From assembly GCA_016715425.1 (NCBI GenBank), contig JADKAC010000002.1:495501-559500 (forward strand): a stretch of DNA of 64,000 nucleotides, given 5' to 3'. The notes below the pieces were generated by a model. It was not told the DNA's origin. It saw only the letters and a program-made list of their open reading frames with translations, and did not search any database. The translations under genes were made by a program, and so were the position numbers. This document shows, piece after piece, positions 16,938 to 25,189 of this stretch (position 1 is its first letter; every line of letters starts with the position of its first letter). Source of the stretch: Bacteroidota bacterium (lineage in GTDB: Bacteria; Bacteroidota; Bacteroidia; Chitinophagales; BACL12).

Positions 16938-18839
16938 ATGAGGAAATTAAGTTTTTATACAATCAGCACATTAATAGTATCGGTATTATTCGCTTTTGTG
17001 GCCCGGGCGCAGATATTAAATCCTGTGCAATGGGAAATGAGCTCGGAAAAAACAGGACCTAATGAATACACTTTAATATTTAAAGCGACGATAGAGGATG
17101 GCTGGAAAGTGTATGGTACAGACATAGATGCGGGTGGACCGATACCGACTTCGGTGAATTTTGAAGGGGTGCCTGCGGGTATTGATTTGTCGAAACCATT
17201 GGAGGCATTGGGTAGAAAAGAGGTGGCTGTGGAACCGCTGTTCGACAACATGACGCTGAGTTATTACAAGAAAAGACTGACGCTGCGCAAAGTGGTTACG
17301 GTTACTAAAGATGTGGTGCTGAAAGGATATGTGGAATCTATGACTTGCGACGATAAGCAATGTCTGCCACCGGATGCAATTGATTTTACTTTTAATCTGA
17401 AAGCGGATGCGGGCGAAACACTTGATAATAAAATTACTACTACGAATGGCTTGCTGACTCCGGTGAAATGGAAGGTGAGTTCGGAAAAGATATCGGACAC
17501 GGAATATTATATTCATTTTAAGGCTACGATAGATGATGGATGGAAACTGTATGCGCAGGATATAAAACCGGGCGGACCGATACCAACTTCGTTTACTTTT
17601 TCGAATGCTAAAACGGGTGGCTATACTTTAAATGGTAAGGTGGAAGAGGTGATAAAACCAGAGGAACAGAAGGAACCGCTTTTTGATAATATGCTGCTGA
17701 AATATTTTAAACATGAGGCACACTTCCGACAAAAAATTACGGTTAACGACAGCAGCGCAACCGTGAAAGGTTCTTATGAATTTATGTGTTGTGATGCTAC
17801 GCAATGTTTGCCATCGGAAATAAAAGAGTTTTCTGTTGATTTAATAAGTGGTGTAGTATCTGAAGAGGGTGAAGAAACTTCGCTACAAGTGGATACTGCT
17901 GCACTGCAATTTAATATTGATAATACACCGTTGAGTTTATGTGGTGGCGAGGCAGTGGCGGCTGATGAAGCGAACAAAGGATTTATGAGTATTTTTTTAT
18001 TGGGATTTATCGGGGGATTAATTGCATTGCTTACGCCGTGTGTGTTCCCGATGATTCCGCTGACGGTGAGTTTTTTTACGAAGCGTTCGCAAAATAAATC
18101 GAAGGGTGTATTCGAAGCATTTTTCTATGGCTTTTGTATTGTGCTTATTTATGCATTGTTATCTCTGCCGTTTGTAATTTATAAACTACCTCCGGATACA
18201 TTAAATGCAATTTCTACAAGTGTGTATTTGAATGTGGGATTCTTTGTGGTGTTCATGGTGTTTGCATTTTCATTTTTTGGTTTTTACGAAATCACACTAC
18301 CGGCTTCATGGTTGAATAAAGCGGATAATGCTTCTTCTGTTGGCGGATTGGTAGGTATATTTTTTATGGCTCTGACTTTAGCTTTAGTTTCGTTTTCATG
18401 TACTGGTCCGATACTGGGCAGTTTATTAGTGGGCACACTAACAGCAGAAGGCGGACAAATGAATTTATTAGTAGGCATGATAGGCTTTGGTGTGGCACTC
18501 GGAATTCCATTTGGATTATTTGCGGCATTCCCGCAGATGATGAATAAACTTCCAAAATCCGGTGGATGGCTGAACAGTGTGAAAGTGGTATTGGGATTTA
18601 TAGAAGTGGCACTTGCATTTAAATTTTTAAGTAATGCGGATCTTGTTTCGCATTGGGGATTATTAAAGCGAGAGATATTTTTTGCGATATGGGCAGTCTG
18701 CAGTTTAGGCATATTTATTTATCTGATGGGATGGCTGAAATTTCCGCATGATAGTCCGGGGAAATTAAAACTTTCTCCTGTACGTGGAATTCTTGCTGTG
18801 ATATTTTTATTTTTACGGGATATTTTGGATATGGAGTAA
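16938..18839 (+). CDS. dsbD: Thiol:disulfide interchange protein DsbD, main part (frameshifted before thioredoxin domain)
   Basis: 633 residues. A signal peptide ends near residue 24. Two tandem DsbD-alpha-like periplasmic domains follow (about 25-155 and 172-300), each with a cysteine pair (TCDDKQC; CCDATQC) and the shared DGWK-x-Y...GGPIPTS signature. Next comes the CcdA-like membrane domain, with redox cysteines in LLTPCVFPMIPL and SFSCTGPILG. It passes electrons from cytoplasmic thioredoxin to periplasmic disulfides. The frame is lost after AVIFLFL: a T run at 18804-18808 is one base short, and the thioredoxin domain continues in another frame. Codon use is somewhat GC-richer than in neighbours. 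Confidence 0.9.
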   Translation: MRKLSFYTISTLIVSVLFAFVARAQILNPVQWEMSSEKTGPNEYTLIFKATIEDGWKVYGTDIDAGGPIPTSVNFEGVPAGIDLSKPLEALGRKEVAVEPLFDNMTLSYYKKRLTLRKVVTVTKDVVLKGYVESMTCDDKQCLPPDAIDFTFNLKADAGETLDNKITTTNGLLTPVKWKVSSEKISDTEYYIHFKATIDDGWKLYAQDIKPGGPIPTSFTFSNAKTGGYTLNGKVEEVIKPEEQKEPLFDNMLLKYFKHEAHFRQKITVNDSSATVKGSYEFMCCDATQCLPSEIKEFSVDLISGVVSEEGEETSLQVDTAALQFNIDNTPLSLCGGEAVAADEANKGFMSIFLLGFIGGLIALLTPCVFPMIPLTVSFFTKRSQNKSKGVFEAFFYGFCIVLIYALLSLPFVIYKLPPDTLNAISTSVYLNVGFFVVFMVFAFSFFGFYEITLPASWLNKADNASSVGGLVGIFFMALTLALVSFSCTGPILGSLLVGTLTAEGGQMNLLVGMIGFGVALGIPFGLFAAFPQMMNKLPKSGGWLNSVKVVLGFIEVALAFKFLSNADLVSHWGLLKREIFFAIWAVCSLGIFIYLMGWLKFPHDSPGKLKLSPVRGILAVIFLFLRDILDME

Positions 18840-18859
18840 TTAAAGGTTCTAATCCGAAA

Positions 18860-19375
18860 TTGGCAAGTGGATTTGCACCACCGATGTTCTATAGTATTTA
18901 TCAGCAGGATTCACATTGTCCGTTAGGGCTTAATTGCTTTCATGATTTTGATGAAGCAATTGCATTTGCACAAGAAACAGGTAAGCCACTAATGATAGAT
19001 TTTACAGGATGGGCTTGTGTGAATTGCAGAAAAATGGAAGAGCATGTGTGGCCGGAGAAAGAAGTGTATGATTTGATTTCTTCAAAATATGTATTGGTGA
19101 GTTTATATGTGGATGATAAAGAAATGTTGCCGGAAGAGGATCAATATATTTCTGCATTTAGTGGTAAAAAAATTCGCACGGTTGGCAATAAGTGGAGTGA
19201 TTTTCAAAGCAGTTATTTCGGCGTGAATTCACAACCGTATTATGTACTTATTTCACCTGATGGAAAAATGCTGAATCAACCTTCACCTTACGAACCGGAT
19301 GTAAGTAAGTATGCAGAGTTTTTACAATGTGGATTGGATGCGTATTTGCAACAAGGTGTAACTGCGGTTAAGTAG
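18860..19375 (+). CDS. dsbD: DsbD C-terminal thioredoxin-like domain (frameshifted)
   Basis: 171 residues forming the periplasmic thioredoxin-like (DsbD-gamma) domain. The active site is DFTGWACVNCRKMEEHVW, a CVNC redox pair, and the cis-Pro region is QPYYVLISPDG. The frame is open upstream to about 18803 and reads TGYFGYGVIKGSNPKLASG, which joins the last membrane helix of the preceding segment if one T is restored. The joined protein would have 812 residues, normal for a DsbD with a duplicated alpha domain. No real start codon or separate signal peptide exists here. Confidence 0.85.
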   Translation: MASGFAPPMFYSIYQQDSHCPLGLNCFHDFDEAIAFAQETGKPLMIDFTGWACVNCRKMEEHVWPEKEVYDLISSKYVLVSLYVDDKEMLPEEDQYISAFSGKKIRTVGNKWSDFQSSYFGVNSQPYYVLISPDGKMLNQPSPYEPDVSKYAEFLQCGLDAYLQQGVTAVK

Positions 19376-19394
19376 TGAATGGTGAAAAGTGAGT

Positions 19395-19478
19395 GGTGAA
19401 TGGTGAATGGTGAATGGTGAATGGTGAATGGTGAATGGTGAATGGTGAATGGTGAATGGTGAATGGTGAATGGTGAAT
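19395..19478 (+). repeat. Heptanucleotide tandem array, 12 perfect GGTGAAT units
   Basis: Twelve uninterrupted copies of GGTGAAT with degenerate units (GGTGAAA, GTGAGT) on both sides, beginning 20 bp after the dsbD stop codon. The 7-bp period makes all frames open on the minus strand, giving spurious His/Ser/Pro/Phe-rich frames. More isolated units recur to 19985. Confidence 0.95.
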
Positions 19479-19500
19479 GGTGAAAAATAATTTGCAATAA

Positions 19501-19754
19501 GCAATAAGCAAAATGCAATGGTAAATGGTGAGTGGTGAAAAGTGAATAGTGAAAAAATTACCGCAAGAGCTAAAAAATGCAGAAGAAAGCAATTAAAAAT
19601 AACTTATGTGGTGAGTGGAATTTGAATTCCTGACAATGAAGATTGGTGAATGGTGAATGGTGAATAAATAATAAGCAATTAGCAATTAGCAATAAGCAAA
19701 ATGCAATGGTAAATGGTGAGTGGTGAAAAGTGAATAGTGAAAAAATTACCGCAA
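19501..19754 (+). repeat. 66-bp exact direct repeat (two copies)
   Basis: Positions 19501-19566 and 19689-19754 are identical over 66 bp, starting GCAATAAGCAAAATGCAATG and ending ATTACCGCAA. Each copy itself contains short GTGAAT-like units. The spacer has a related GACAATGAAGATTGGTGAAT motif that recurs near 19871. Confidence 0.9.
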
Positions 19755-19919
19755 AGAACGCTAAGAAAAAATACGCAAAGAACGCAAAGCAATTAAAAAA
19801 TAACTTATTGTAGTGAGTGGAATTTTTTAATTCCTACAAATCAACAAATCATTCAATCACAGTTCAGACAATGAAGATTGGTGAATGGTGAATGGTGAGA
19901 AAAATTAGCAATAAGCAAT

Positions 19920-20289
19920 TGGCAAAACGCAAATAGTGAATAGTGAGTGGTGAATAGTGAATAAAAAAATCAGCAATGAGTAATGATTTTTTTTCAAAGT
20001 CAAAATTTTTTGCCAATAGCCAAATGCTAACTGCCAATATCCTTATGGTGAGTGCTCTCTAATTAACGATGAGTTGTATAACTTGAAACCCGAAACATTC
20101 TTGTAAAATAGTCTCAGTATTTTTTTTTGTCAATGGTCAAAGTCAAAAGTCATAGTTTTTTTGCCAACTGCCAATAGCCTTATGGTGAGTAATCTCTAAT
20201 TAACGATGAGTTTTTTAACCTGAAACCCGAAACATTTTTTGTCAACGCTCAATAGTCAATAGTCAATGTTAATTAGAGATACCCGATAC
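19920..20289. repeat. Composite low-complexity repeat, inverted copy of the 49-50 kb block
   Basis: Segments such as GCCAATAGCCAAATGCTAAC, CTAATTAACGATGAG and GAAACCCGAAACATT occur twice here (from about 20011 and 20161). They reappear as reverse complements at about 49040-49180 and 49800-49960. The block runs up to 10 bp before the stop codon of the next minus-strand gene, ending in ATACCCGATACTCAATACCC. No coding sequence is evident in the 914 bp from 19376 to 20289. Confidence 0.85.
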
Positions 20290-20766
20290 TCAATACCCGA
20301 TACCATTTATAGAATCTTTAAGTTGATTATCATATTCCTCCTGATTATAACTTCCTTTGGATTGTGTGATGTAACCATGTGTATCCAACTTCCATAATTC
20401 CATTCCACTGATTTGTACTTTATTTCCATTCTTTTTATAGGTGCCATTTAGTGTCCAATGAAATGCAGTTATCGTATCGTTTGTAACAAGACTATCCATA
20501 GTTACTTTCATATCAGGAAAGGCAAACATAAATGCCTGAGCGGATACCGCAATTGCTGTTTGTCCTACTGCGGGAATTCCATCATTTATCTGCAACCAGC
20601 CATCTTCGGCATAAAACGATGCAAGGTTCTGTGGATCTTGACTGCTCCAAGCCTCTGCATATTTTTCTCCAAAATTTTGTAAGGAAGTTGCATCCATTTT
20701 TTCTGATGTGTTGCATGAAACAATTGCCATTAAACATGCAAGGATTAGATAGGTGTGGTACTTCAT
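20290..20766 (-). CDS. SnoaL/NTF2-like lipoprotein
   Basis: About 158 residues from the ATG at 20766. I preferred it over an in-frame start at 20853 because it begins a lipoprotein signal (KYHTYLILACLMAIVSC, Cys18). The rest is a cystatin-like alpha+beta cone as in SnoaL polyketide cyclases: a helix with YAEAWSSQDPQNLASFYAED, then strands DMKVTMDSLVTND, TAFHWTLNGTYKK and GMELWKLDTHGYITQ. Such proteins are small-molecule binders or isomerases of diverse function. It lies about 115 bp downstream of the TonB receptor gene on the same strand and may or may not belong to that cluster. Confidence 0.7.
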   Translation of the reverse strand: MKYHTYLILACLMAIVSCNTSEKMDATSLQNFGEKYAEAWSSQDPQNLASFYAEDGWLQINDGIPAVGQTAIAVSAQAFMFAFPDMKVTMDSLVTNDTITAFHWTLNGTYKKNGNKVQISGMELWKLDTHGYITQSKGSYNQEEYDNQLKDSINGIGY

Positions 20767-20881
20767 ACAGTTTACAGATTTCGTATGAAGATAATACTTT
20801 TGAGAATTTCTATTTATTAAACAGTATAGATTTCTCAGTAAAACAATAAGCACCTATTCCACAATCAATATTCTATCTGCG

Positions 20882-23092
20882 TTAAAAGGCATATTGAAAA
20901 CTGCATTTAAATGCAAAGGGGGTACCTGGTGTAAAATGAATTTCCTCTACCGGAGCAGGCTCATCATACAAGCGGGATTCAGTATTAAATTGTGTTTCAT
21001 TCCACTCGGTATTCAATAAATTCTGCACTGAAAAAGCAATGTCAATTTTACTAAATGCATAACCAATATTTCCATCAAATACATTATACCCTTTTGCAAC
21101 TACTGAGTAATCTTCATTGGCCGGTCTGTCGCCCATGCCTCTGTAATGCAATCCGCCATAAAATCCTTTTCCGGTATTATAAGTAATACCACCGGTTAAT
21201 GTAAAAATAGGAGCAAGTGGAATATAATTTTCACCCTCTTCTTCATCCACTGATCGTGCGTAAGCATAGGTAAAATCAGAATACATAAATAAGCCTTTGG
21301 TAATTTGAAAACGTACACCTGCATCTACTCCACTGCGCCATGTTTTACCACTGGGTTCCACCACACCTGCATCACCTACATATACAAATTCCTGCTCAAG
21401 AAATAAAGTCCAAACTGCTACATTCACCAACACATTTTGCGAAGGTTTCCATAATACGCCTAAATCAGAACCTATTGATTTTGGCAATGCATTTTCTACA
21501 TTCTCATAAATAATAGTGCGTGTATCGTTGGAATGAAATCCCATACCAGATTTAAAATAATATTGAATGGTATTATTGGGATTATATATCAGATTAAATT
21601 TTGGACTTACTATCGCTTTTGATTGTGATTCGTTTGTATATAATTCTGCGGTTTTATCATCATACATAAAATTAAAATAATCAACTCTTACACCCGGATT
21701 AATTAAAAAATCTCCAAAAGCAAATTCAAGATCGAGATAACTATATACATTTAATTCATTAATAATTCCAGATTGAATTACCTCTAATTCTTCTGTTCGG
21801 TTTACCGTATGTGATAATCCAATTTCATTCACCTGATCATTGCGCAAACCGATAGCAGCTTTCAGTGTAATATCAACTGCACCTTTTTGTATTTCATGTA
21901 ATAATTCAGAAACACCACCATATAAATTTCGATTTTCGTATTGTCTGATTTGATCACCATTAATTGAATCTTCTAAAAAATAAGTGAAGTTGGAAAACAA
22001 TTCGAAATCATAATTCACAAAATAAATAGTATTCTGAATTGAAGTATTGCGATTGATATATTTGTTATACTGCAAAGCAATATTTCTTCTGCCGGTATTT
22101 CCACCTTCGGTAGAATCTATAGCACCAAATCTGCCAATTTCTTCCACTGCTCTGTTTGGTATTTGACCGCTTGCATCCCAACTGCTATTAAATGCAGAAG
22201 CGGTGAAAATTATTTTATCCTTATTTGCTAAAATGCCGCTGTATTTTATCATTCCACTATATCGTCTGAAATTCTGAGAAGCAATGAATGGTCCATCGGT
22301 ATTAATATTCTCTCCTGCAAAATACAAGTGATGATTTTTGGTATTCAGTAGATTTAATAAACCAACTAAACGCATTGTATTAAAACTTCCAAATTCTGTT
22401 TTAATAATACTTTCTTCAGGCCTTTCCACAGTATGAAAATCTATATATGCTGCAGTATTTAAATTACCATGATCAGCATAATATGCGCCTTTACCAAAAT
22501 CAATAAATTGAATTGTTTCTGGAATAACAAAATGCAAATCAGCATATCCTTGTCCATGCGCATGCGAAACCATATTCACCGGAACACCATCAACTGTAAC
22601 TGCTACATCTGTTCCGTGATCAATATCAAATCCACGTAAAAACATTTGTTCTGCTTTGCCACCACCGGCATGTTGGCCGATAAATAAGCCGGGTACTTTG
22701 CGCAATAATTCCTGACTTGAATTTACAGGCATTGTAAGTAAATCCACTTTAGAAATCACATTGAGTGATTGCACCGAAGGCGAAATAACTACGGCATTTA
22801 ATTCCACTGCATTATCAGGTAAAGTAATTTTAATTTCCTCATCATTTTGCACAACAAAAATTGTAGAAGCATATCCAATATGACTGATATTTAAAGTATC
22901 GCCAATTGCAATTCCGGTGATAGTAAATTCACCATTAATATTTGTATGTGCATGTTCTGTATTTGTAGTATTGGTTAAATACACATCTGGAATAGTTACA
23001 CCGTCATTATCATAAATTACACCATGCAATGATTGCGCATTTGTTTTAACTATTACAACTGAGAATAAAAAAAGTAGTATAAAATTTTTCAT
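20882..23092 (-). CDS. TonB-dependent outer-membrane receptor
   Basis: 736 residues. Signal peptide, then a carboxypeptidase-regulatory-like beta domain (about 22-95), a plug domain with the conserved LRKVPGLFIGQHAGGGKAEQ and a His-rich loop (MVSHAHGQGYADLHF near 180), and a 22-strand-type barrel ending in aromatic SFQYAF. It imports a scarce ligand across the outer membrane using TonB energy. The HAHGQGYADLH stretch and the neighbouring HupE-like permease suggest a metal or metal complex, but that is inference. It is last in a tight five-gene minus-strand run, with only 4 bp to the permease gene. Confidence 0.9.
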   Translation of the reverse strand: MKNFILLFLFSVVIVKTNAQSLHGVIYDNDGVTIPDVYLTNTTNTEHAHTNINGEFTITGIAIGDTLNISHIGYASTIFVVQNDEEIKITLPDNAVELNAVVISPSVQSLNVISKVDLLTMPVNSSQELLRKVPGLFIGQHAGGGKAEQMFLRGFDIDHGTDVAVTVDGVPVNMVSHAHGQGYADLHFVIPETIQFIDFGKGAYYADHGNLNTAAYIDFHTVERPEESIIKTEFGSFNTMRLVGLLNLLNTKNHHLYFAGENINTDGPFIASQNFRRYSGMIKYSGILANKDKIIFTASAFNSSWDASGQIPNRAVEEIGRFGAIDSTEGGNTGRRNIALQYNKYINRNTSIQNTIYFVNYDFELFSNFTYFLEDSINGDQIRQYENRNLYGGVSELLHEIQKGAVDITLKAAIGLRNDQVNEIGLSHTVNRTEELEVIQSGIINELNVYSYLDLEFAFGDFLINPGVRVDYFNFMYDDKTAELYTNESQSKAIVSPKFNLIYNPNNTIQYYFKSGMGFHSNDTRTIIYENVENALPKSIGSDLGVLWKPSQNVLVNVAVWTLFLEQEFVYVGDAGVVEPSGKTWRSGVDAGVRFQITKGLFMYSDFTYAYARSVDEEEGENYIPLAPIFTLTGGITYNTGKGFYGGLHYRGMGDRPANEDYSVVAKGYNVFDGNIGYAFSKIDIAFSVQNLLNTEWNETQFNTESRLYDEPAPVEEIHFTPGTPFAFKCSFQYAF

Positions 23093-23096
23093 TGTT

Positions 23097-23759
23097 TTAG
23101 AATTGAATTGTTAAAAATCTTTCCACTGTCCACCACAACGAAATCAATAACACAGAAAGAGAAATAGGAATAATAATGCGCCTGCGATACCAAATTTTCT
23201 TAGAAAAATTATAGCTGATAGTTATAAATGCGAGAAGAATAATTGTTGCCTGACCTAACTCCACACCAACATTAAATCCGATTATTGCTTCCAGGAATGC
23301 ATCGTTGGGAATTCCTGTTTCCGCAAGCGCACCGGCGAAACCCATTCCATGAACTAAACCAAAAACAAAAATGGTAATCAATCGGGCTCCGGTTACTTTA
23401 TCTCTGTAAATATTTTCTATAGCAAGCATTGCAATTGAAAGTGCTATCAGAGTTTCAACAATACTACCCGGTGGATTAATAATTCCTGCGGCTGTTAATC
23501 CAAGTGTAATAGAGTGCGCAAGTGTAAACATACTCGCCTGAATTAAAACGGATTTCAGATTTTTATTTAAAAAGAAAATACACAGAATAAATAAAATATG
23601 ATCTAAACCCAAAGGCAAAATATGTTTAAACCCAAGCAACACATAATCAATAAATACTCTATTACCACTTGTTTCTTCCAGCGTATAATTTATAGTATGT
23701 GCGGATACACTGATGCCAAGCAATAGCAACCCGCAAAAGATCAAATACTTTTTCATCAT
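23097..23759 (-). CDS. HupE/UreJ-family membrane permease
   Basis: 220 residues: a signal peptide (KKYLIFCGLLLLGISVSA), then about six membrane helices. The family's metal motif is present as His46-x6-Asp53-His54 (FKHILPLGLDHILF), with further conserved FTLAHSITLGL and FVFGLVHGMGFAGAL helices. HupE/UreJ proteins move divalent metals, nickel or cobalt in characterised cases. The predicted cleavage SVSA^H leaves a histidine as the first mature residue. It is flanked by the TPR lipoprotein gene (18 bp) and the TonB receptor gene (4 bp), so co-expression is very likely. Confidence 0.85.
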   Translation of the reverse strand: MMKKYLIFCGLLLLGISVSAHTINYTLEETSGNRVFIDYVLLGFKHILPLGLDHILFILCIFFLNKNLKSVLIQASMFTLAHSITLGLTAAGIINPPGSIVETLIALSIAMLAIENIYRDKVTGARLITIFVFGLVHGMGFAGALAETGIPNDAFLEAIIGFNVGVELGQATIILLAFITISYNFSKKIWYRRRIIIPISLSVLLISLWWTVERFLTIQF

Positions 23760-23777
23760 TTGAATTTTACAGGAGCA

Positions 23778-25121
23778 TTAAATACTTGAAAACACTTTGT
23801 TATAGTATGGCGAAATATTGCTTGCTGATTCCGCATACTTTTCTGCATTTGCTACATCCCCATTGCTGTTATAAATCAATGATGCCTTATATAAATAATC
23901 ACTGTTTTGAATTCCGGTTACAAGCATTTTGTCTGCATACATTTTTGCAGTTTGCATATCACCACTCTTATAACTAATCCATGCAGCAAGTGCATTTGCA
24001 TCTATATTATTCGGACGCATTTCTAAATCTTGCAATGCATACTTCATTGCATTTTTTAAATCATTTGCTGCAAAATATGCTTGTGCTAATTCTCTTGCAC
24101 TATGATGTTTTACCACATAATTTTTCTGCTCTTTTTCACCATCTAATAATAACTCAAGCACATCTTCATTAATTTCTTTTGCTTTTTTTGTATTACCGGA
24201 TAATTGATAAGCTTCTGCAAGCATACTTACATAATGTGATTCACTTCTGATAGTAATAGCTTGTTCTAAAAGATCAATACTTTGCTTATAATCTCCTTCT
24301 GTCATTGCCACTTTTGCAAGTCCGGCAAGTGCAGGAGTATAATCCGCACGATATTGTAATGAAGTATTATAAATTTGTTTTGCAATATCCAATTTGCCCA
24401 TGGTAAAATAAATATCACCCAAAGTAACTCTTGCCCATTCTGTATTTTCCATACCGGCAACACCTGCAGTTACAGCCATTTTCATTGCATCAATGGCACC
24501 TGCATTATCACCATAAATCTGGCGTATATAAGAAGCTCTTGCATAAGAGCGGATATCCGGTTTTAAACTCAACATGGCATCACATGCTTTTACTGCTTCA
24601 TTATAATTTCCTAACTCAACATTTGCATCTGTAAGTGCACCATACACGGTTGCATTATGGTTATTTAAAGCCAATGCATTTTGCGCTGTATTTAAGGCCA
24701 TACCAAATTGATGTAAACTTAAAAGCACACCACTCTTCATACTCATTGCAAGATAGAGGTTATCATTATTTCCCATACTCTGATCAATTACATGATTCAA
24801 CATGCGCAATGCAGCATCATTATAATACGCTCCATTTCCAGTAATGCGAGCTTCGGCAATATATACTGAAGCAATAGTGAGAAATTGTTTGATATCATCG
24901 GGATGTTTTTCTAAAACTAAAATTGCATTATCAAAACGAGTATGTAATTCTTCATATTCCGTTTCTGAACCTGCGGCAATATCTCTGTCAATTAAATCAG
25001 GAATTTCAATTCCGCTAAATGTTTGTGCTGTGTTGCCTTGTGTATTGGAACATGCAGAAAATTGTAACGTGGTAATACCGATTGCTGAAACCAGAATTAC
25101 AGTGTAAAATATTTTTTTCAT
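23778..25121 (-). CDS. TPR-repeat lipoprotein
   Basis: About 447 residues from the ATG at 25121, chosen over an in-frame start at 25181 because it begins a clear lipoprotein signal (KKIFYTVILVSAIGITTLQF, then SACS with Cys24). The mature part is almost entirely tetratricopeptide repeats: units with the W-LG-Y-A-F-A-P spacing recur from about residue 65 to the end (e.g. GNYNEAVKACDAMLSLKPDI, ARVTLGDIYFTMGKLDIAKQ, ALAGLAKVAMTEGDYKQSID). It is a scaffold for protein contacts, probably at the periplasmic or outer surface. It lies between a DUF4331 gene and the HupE-like gene in the same cluster. Confidence 0.85.
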   Translation of the reverse strand: MKKIFYTVILVSAIGITTLQFSACSNTQGNTAQTFSGIEIPDLIDRDIAAGSETEYEELHTRFDNAILVLEKHPDDIKQFLTIASVYIAEARITGNGAYYNDAALRMLNHVIDQSMGNNDNLYLAMSMKSGVLLSLHQFGMALNTAQNALALNNHNATVYGALTDANVELGNYNEAVKACDAMLSLKPDIRSYARASYIRQIYGDNAGAIDAMKMAVTAGVAGMENTEWARVTLGDIYFTMGKLDIAKQIYNTSLQYRADYTPALAGLAKVAMTEGDYKQSIDLLEQAITIRSESHYVSMLAEAYQLSGNTKKAKEINEDVLELLLDGEKEQKNYVVKHHSARELAQAYFAANDLKNAMKYALQDLEMRPNNIDANALAAWISYKSGDMQTAKMYADKMLVTGIQNSDYLYKASLIYNSNGDVANAEKYAESASNISPYYNKVFSSI

Positions 25122-25189
25122 TGTGGTAACTTTTTGTGTTGTAAAAAAAATGTGTGGGTGATACCTGCGCACCACCCACACAATGAAAA

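Noticed and set aside
18801..18818. Programmed -1 frameshift in dsbD
   Set aside because: The sequence ata ttt tta ttt tta lacks a matching X XXY YYZ heptamer, so a missing base is the simpler explanation.
19288..19592. Several overlapping minus-strand open frames rich in His, Ser, Pro and Phe
   Set aside because: They are the translation of the GGTGAAT heptamer, whose 7-bp period leaves all frames open; no start context or homology.
19376..20289. Possible CRISPR array
   Set aside because: Units are 7 bp without spacers of constant length, and there are no cas genes.
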